Assembly: GCA_013349725.1 (NCBI GenBank)
Contig: DUZB01000303.1
Coordinates: 1,031-6,461 of the forward strand
Length of the DNA stretch: 5,431 bases
Source: Deltaproteobacteria bacterium
GTDB taxonomy: Bacteria; Desulfobacterota; DSM-4660; Desulfatiglandales; Desulfatiglandaceae
Direction: 5' to 3'
Shown here: one piece after another, positions 4,905 through 5,431 of the stretch
Layout of the letters: the number at the start of each line of letters is the position of its first letter
Position numbering within the stretch: the stretch's first letter is position 1
The notes under the pieces: generated by a model
What the model saw: the letters and a program-made list of their open reading frames with translations, nothing else
Databases searched by the model: none
What the model was told of the DNA's origin: nothing
Program-made: the position numbers and the translations under genes

Positions 4905-5431
4905 CCAGCACTACAAATACACAATTAATCAAACTGGATGAATATCGATGGCTGTTGCCGAAAAACGGTCCCATGCGCGTTCCGGGGCTCATTTTTTCCA
5001 ACGAGGCCTTGATAAAAACCTTGCAGGAAGACCAGAGTATCGTCCAGGTGGCGAATGTCGCTTCCCTGCCCGGCATCGTAGGTCATTCCCTGGCCATGCC
5101 CGACATCCACTGGGGATACGGTTTTCCCATTGGAGGTGTCGCGGCCTTCGACTTTGACGAAGGCATCGTCTCCCCGGGAGGCGTTGGATACGATATCAAC
5201 TGCGGCTGCAGATTGATGACAACCCACCTCCAGGCCGATGAAATCCGCCCTCACATCAGGGACCTGGTTGCAGCCCTTTTCCATTCGATCCCCAGCGGAG
5301 TGGGGACTTCCGGGCCTGTCAACCTTTCAAAACAGGAAGAGGCACGGGTCGCTGTCCAGGGGGCCGCGTGGGCGGTAAAATCCGGGTTCGGCGACAGGGA
5401 AGACCTGCCGCGAACCGAAGACGGCGGATGC
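4901..5431 (+). CDS. rtcB: RNA-splicing ligase RtcB, N-terminal part (runs off the window)
   Basis: The frame is open from ATG 4901 to the last base, 177 codons; full RtcB is usually around 480 residues, so about the first third is visible. RtcB joins RNA ends bearing 2',3'-cyclic phosphate or 3'-phosphate to 5'-OH ends, using GTP and Mn2+, in tRNA splicing or RNA repair. Visible signatures are AMPDIHWGYGFPIGG (65-79) and SPGGVGYDINCGCR (91-104), with Asp98 and Cys101 the expected metal ligands. The conserved EDGGC near the window end (173-177) leads towards the next ligand region. The later metal-binding histidines and the guanylylated histidine lie beyond the window. One small oddity is Cys103 where most homologues I remember have Val (CGVR). 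The start overlaps the archease stop (ATGA). There is no own Shine-Dalgarno of note, which fits translational coupling. Confidence 0.95.
   Translation, partial: MTSTTNTQLIKLDEYRWLLPKNGPMRVPGLIFSNEALIKTLQEDQSIVQVANVASLPGIVGHSLAMPDIHWGYGFPIGGVAAFDFDEGIVSPGGVGYDINCGCRLMTTHLQADEIRPHIRDLVAALFHSIPSGVGTSGPVNLSKQEEARVAVQGAAWAVKSGFGDREDLPRTEDGGC

Noticed and set aside
4925..5284. 119-codon minus-strand frame within rtcB
   Set aside because: It is antisense to the clearly conserved RtcB N-terminus, without start signals or recognisable motifs.

Overview
The window reads as ordinary, gene-dense bacterial chromosome of moderate GC (around 50% by eye). Several things suggest an anaerobic, Desulfobacterota-like (deltaproteobacterial) or related environmental Gram-negative: an ADP-forming acyl-CoA synthetase split into alpha and beta genes, a CoxD-type MoxR ATPase, an archease-RtcB pair, an S13 penicillin-binding protein, and two small conserved proteins of a kind I associate with that phylum. 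This placement is inference; no rRNA or other phylogenetic marker is present. I see no phage, transposon, CRISPR or tRNA genes.

Layout. The left half (1-2458) is a minus-strand cluster read right to left: a CoxD-like AAA ATPase (2458-1535), a 97-bp gap holding a 9-bp tandem repeat, the alpha subunit of an NDP-forming acyl-CoA synthetase (1437-70), and the first 25 codons of its ATP-grasp beta subunit (76 to beyond position 1), which overlaps alpha by 7 bp. A 93-bp divergent promoter region (2459-2551) separates this from a plus-strand pair: a 97-residue uncharacterised protein (2552-2845) and, 12 bp later, dacB, a PBP4-type D-Ala-D-Ala carboxypeptidase/endopeptidase (2858-4123). Next, pointing back at dacB with only 11 bp between the stop codons, is a 93-residue cysteine-rich zinc-ribbon-like protein (4416-4135, minus). 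Diverging from it is the archease gene (4479-4904), joined by an ATGA overlap to rtcB (4901 to beyond the window end).

How the genes work together. Alpha and beta of the acyl-CoA synthetase form one enzyme that couples cleavage of an acyl-CoA thioester to ATP formation. Archease and RtcB are a known functional pair: archease speeds guanylylation and turnover of the RtcB RNA ligase. The CoxD-like ATPase belongs to a family that remodels or matures partner proteins, normally with a VWA-domain CoxE protein, but none is visible here.

Most interesting points. The archease gene has only one possible start codon. It lacks a Shine-Dalgarno sequence and lies where transcription should begin from a TTGACA-17-TAATAT promoter, so the archease-rtcB mRNA may be leaderless. 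Other points are the CoxD-like ATPase without a VWA partner, the nine-cysteine protein divergent from archease-rtcB, and the intergenic 9-bp tandem repeat. I did not find convincing evidence of a wholly new defence or mobile system in this window.
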